From the NCBI GenBank assembly GCA_036505615.1, contig DASXTB010000427.1, positions 1 through 7,943 of the forward strand: DNA of 7,943 nucleotides. Direction: 5' to 3'. Made by a program: the position numbers and the translations under genes. Position 1 is the first letter of the stretch. Every line of letters begins with the position of its first letter. The notes beneath the pieces were generated by a model, which saw only the letters and a program-made list of their open reading frames with translations, had not been told where the DNA came from and made no database searches. Source of the stretch: DASXTB01 sp036505615 (lineage in GTDB: Bacteria; Acidobacteriota; UBA6911; JACQSX01). Shown piece after piece: positions 7,414-7,943 of the stretch.

Positions 7414-7639
7414 CGTTGATTGTTCTTGTGATTCTCTTCTTTCACGTGTTTGTCAGTCGTCCGTGGCCCGTCGTCCTTTGTCCGTCATCTGCATTCCGTG
7501 CTTCTTAACTGCCAACTAGCTGCTGGCCACGGACAACGGACAACCGACAGACCTCAACGAGGCTGGGAATATTTGCCTTGGTTTGATTGACAACTGGTTG
7601 TGGAAGTACCCGCTGGGCACACCACTTCCTTTGGATGGA
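7414..7639. other. Upstream gap before the pump genes, no assignable promoter
   Basis: Besides the heptad repeat this gap holds a short AT-richer stretch at about 7565-7600, including acaac/gttgt flanking two bases (7589-7600). On the minus strand a TTGTCA with a TATTCC-like hexamer 16 nt on could be read as a weak sigma-70 promoter, but the match is poor. No CueR-, CusR- or CopY-type operator was recognised. Regulation of the operon cannot be read from this window. Confidence 0.3.
7452..7552. repeat. Heptad-tandem inverted repeat, copy 3 (upstream of the outer membrane factor)
   Basis: The left arm (from 7452) runs gtcagtc, gtccgtg, with further degenerate units to about 7485. Positions 7452-7468 pair with 7525-7541, 15 of 17 matching, and the right arm continues with heptads caacgga and caaccga to 7552. 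The apex (attccgtgctt, aactgccaac at 7507-7516, tagct) is nearly the same as in copy 2. It is the most degraded copy and lies 38 nt before the first ATG of the outer membrane factor. Confidence 0.8.
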
Positions 7640-7943
7640 TCAGATCAGTAAGACGGAAAGCCGCAGATATAGTGGGTAATCAGATGAGAAACCTGAGAGT
7701 GGCTGCTCGGTCCTAAATAGCGTGGGCCGCAATGTGACCGTTTCCGCGCCAACGGGAGGTGGAATACTTAGCAACTTCGACAAGGCGAGTTTTACAGAAA
7801 AGGAATGGTCGGAGGTCTTGGGACAACGGGTATCACAGCATGTGGCAGCCCCGGGTGCCCCGGCCTCGGCTGACTGGCAGCAGGAAGATTGGAACGACAC
7901 GGCGCAGTCCGGCTGCTTTGCGTAGAGAGCTAGATAGAGATCT
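7640..7943 (-). CDS. Probable C-terminal part of a small Cys-rich protein, cut by the window edge
   Basis: The minus-strand frame ending at TGA 7640-7642 is open through 100 codons to the window edge. Only one internal start is visible (GTG 7898-7900, with no Shine-Dalgarno), so the true start probably lies outside. Six Cys fall within 28 residues (C13, C21, C22, C35, C36, C40 counted from the edge), including two CC pairs and DTRC, followed by a Pro-rich stretch and a conserved-looking tail PLYLRLSVLLI. Short secreted proteins with CC pairs and a similar hydrophobic end are, as I recall, found next to copper efflux operons in Acidobacteria, but I cannot name a family. It shares strand with the pump and ends 227 nt before it, so it could be its first gene, perhaps a periplasmic metal binder. 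A 67-codon plus-strand frame overlaps it and cannot be fully excluded as the real gene. Confidence 0.42.
   Translation of the reverse strand, partial: DLYLALYAKQPDCAVSFQSSCCQSAEAGAPGAATCCDTRCPKTSDHSFSVKLALSKLLSIPPPVGAETVTLRPTLFRTEQPLSGFSSDYPLYLRLSVLLI

Noticed and set aside
7585..7615. Plus-strand TTGACA as a -35 box
   Set aside because: No -10-like hexamer lies 16-18 nt downstream, and no plus-strand gene with support follows.
7722..7925. 67-codon plus-strand frame starting with GTG
   Set aside because: It has plausible composition but no Shine-Dalgarno, no recognised motif, and lies opposite the Cys-rich minus frame, which is longer, reaches the edge, and shares strand with the operon. 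Kept only as an alternative.
1..7943. Window starts with AGCTT and ends with AGATCT, like restriction-fragment ends
   Set aside because: Matches this short are easily chance, and gene frames run naturally off both ends with no vector sequence visible.

Overview
The window carries one minus-strand gene cluster for a tripartite heavy-metal efflux pump of the CusCBA type (Cu(I)/Ag(I) export by an RND transporter). In transcription order, from high to low coordinate, it holds: the tail of a small Cys-rich protein (about 7640-7943, cut by the window edge); a TolC-like outer membrane factor (6052-7413); a CusB-like periplasmic adaptor (4155-5891); a CusA-like RND transporter (720-4022); and the 5' part of an MltD-like lytic murein transglycosylase (1 to about 723, cut by the other edge). 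No convincing plus-strand gene was found.

The pump is complete. The transporter has the three periplasmic methionines that bind Cu(I)/Ag(I) in E. coli CusA, and the TM4 Asp/Glu and C-half Glu/Lys of the proton relay. The adaptor is a three-part protein: a CxMH...CxxC heavy-metal-binding domain behind a membrane anchor, the usual lipoyl/hairpin/barrel core, and a Met-rich C-terminal YtkA/FixH-like domain. The two gene fragments at the edges are inferred from open frames that run off the window. The transglycosylase is well supported by its GLPKELVYLPIIES motif with the catalytic Glu. The Cys-rich protein is less certain.

The most unusual structure is between the genes. Each of the three gaps upstream of the pump genes holds a long inverted repeat whose arms are built from a 7-nt tandem unit, GTC(A/C)GT(T/C). 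Copies lie at 4031-4149, 5939-6042 and 7452-7552. A different palindrome, with 15-bp perfect arms (598-668), lies beyond cusA inside the open frame leading into the transglycosylase. These look like dispersed intergenic repeat families that have colonised the operon and may also act on its mRNA.

Organism: base composition is moderate, somewhat over half G+C by eye. The HMBD-CusB-YtkA adaptor, a CusA with extra periplasmic residues and this style of intergenic repeat recall Acidobacteriota or related soil bacteria. This is an inference from memory, not a database result. No transposase, integrase, tRNA, rRNA or CRISPR array was seen.
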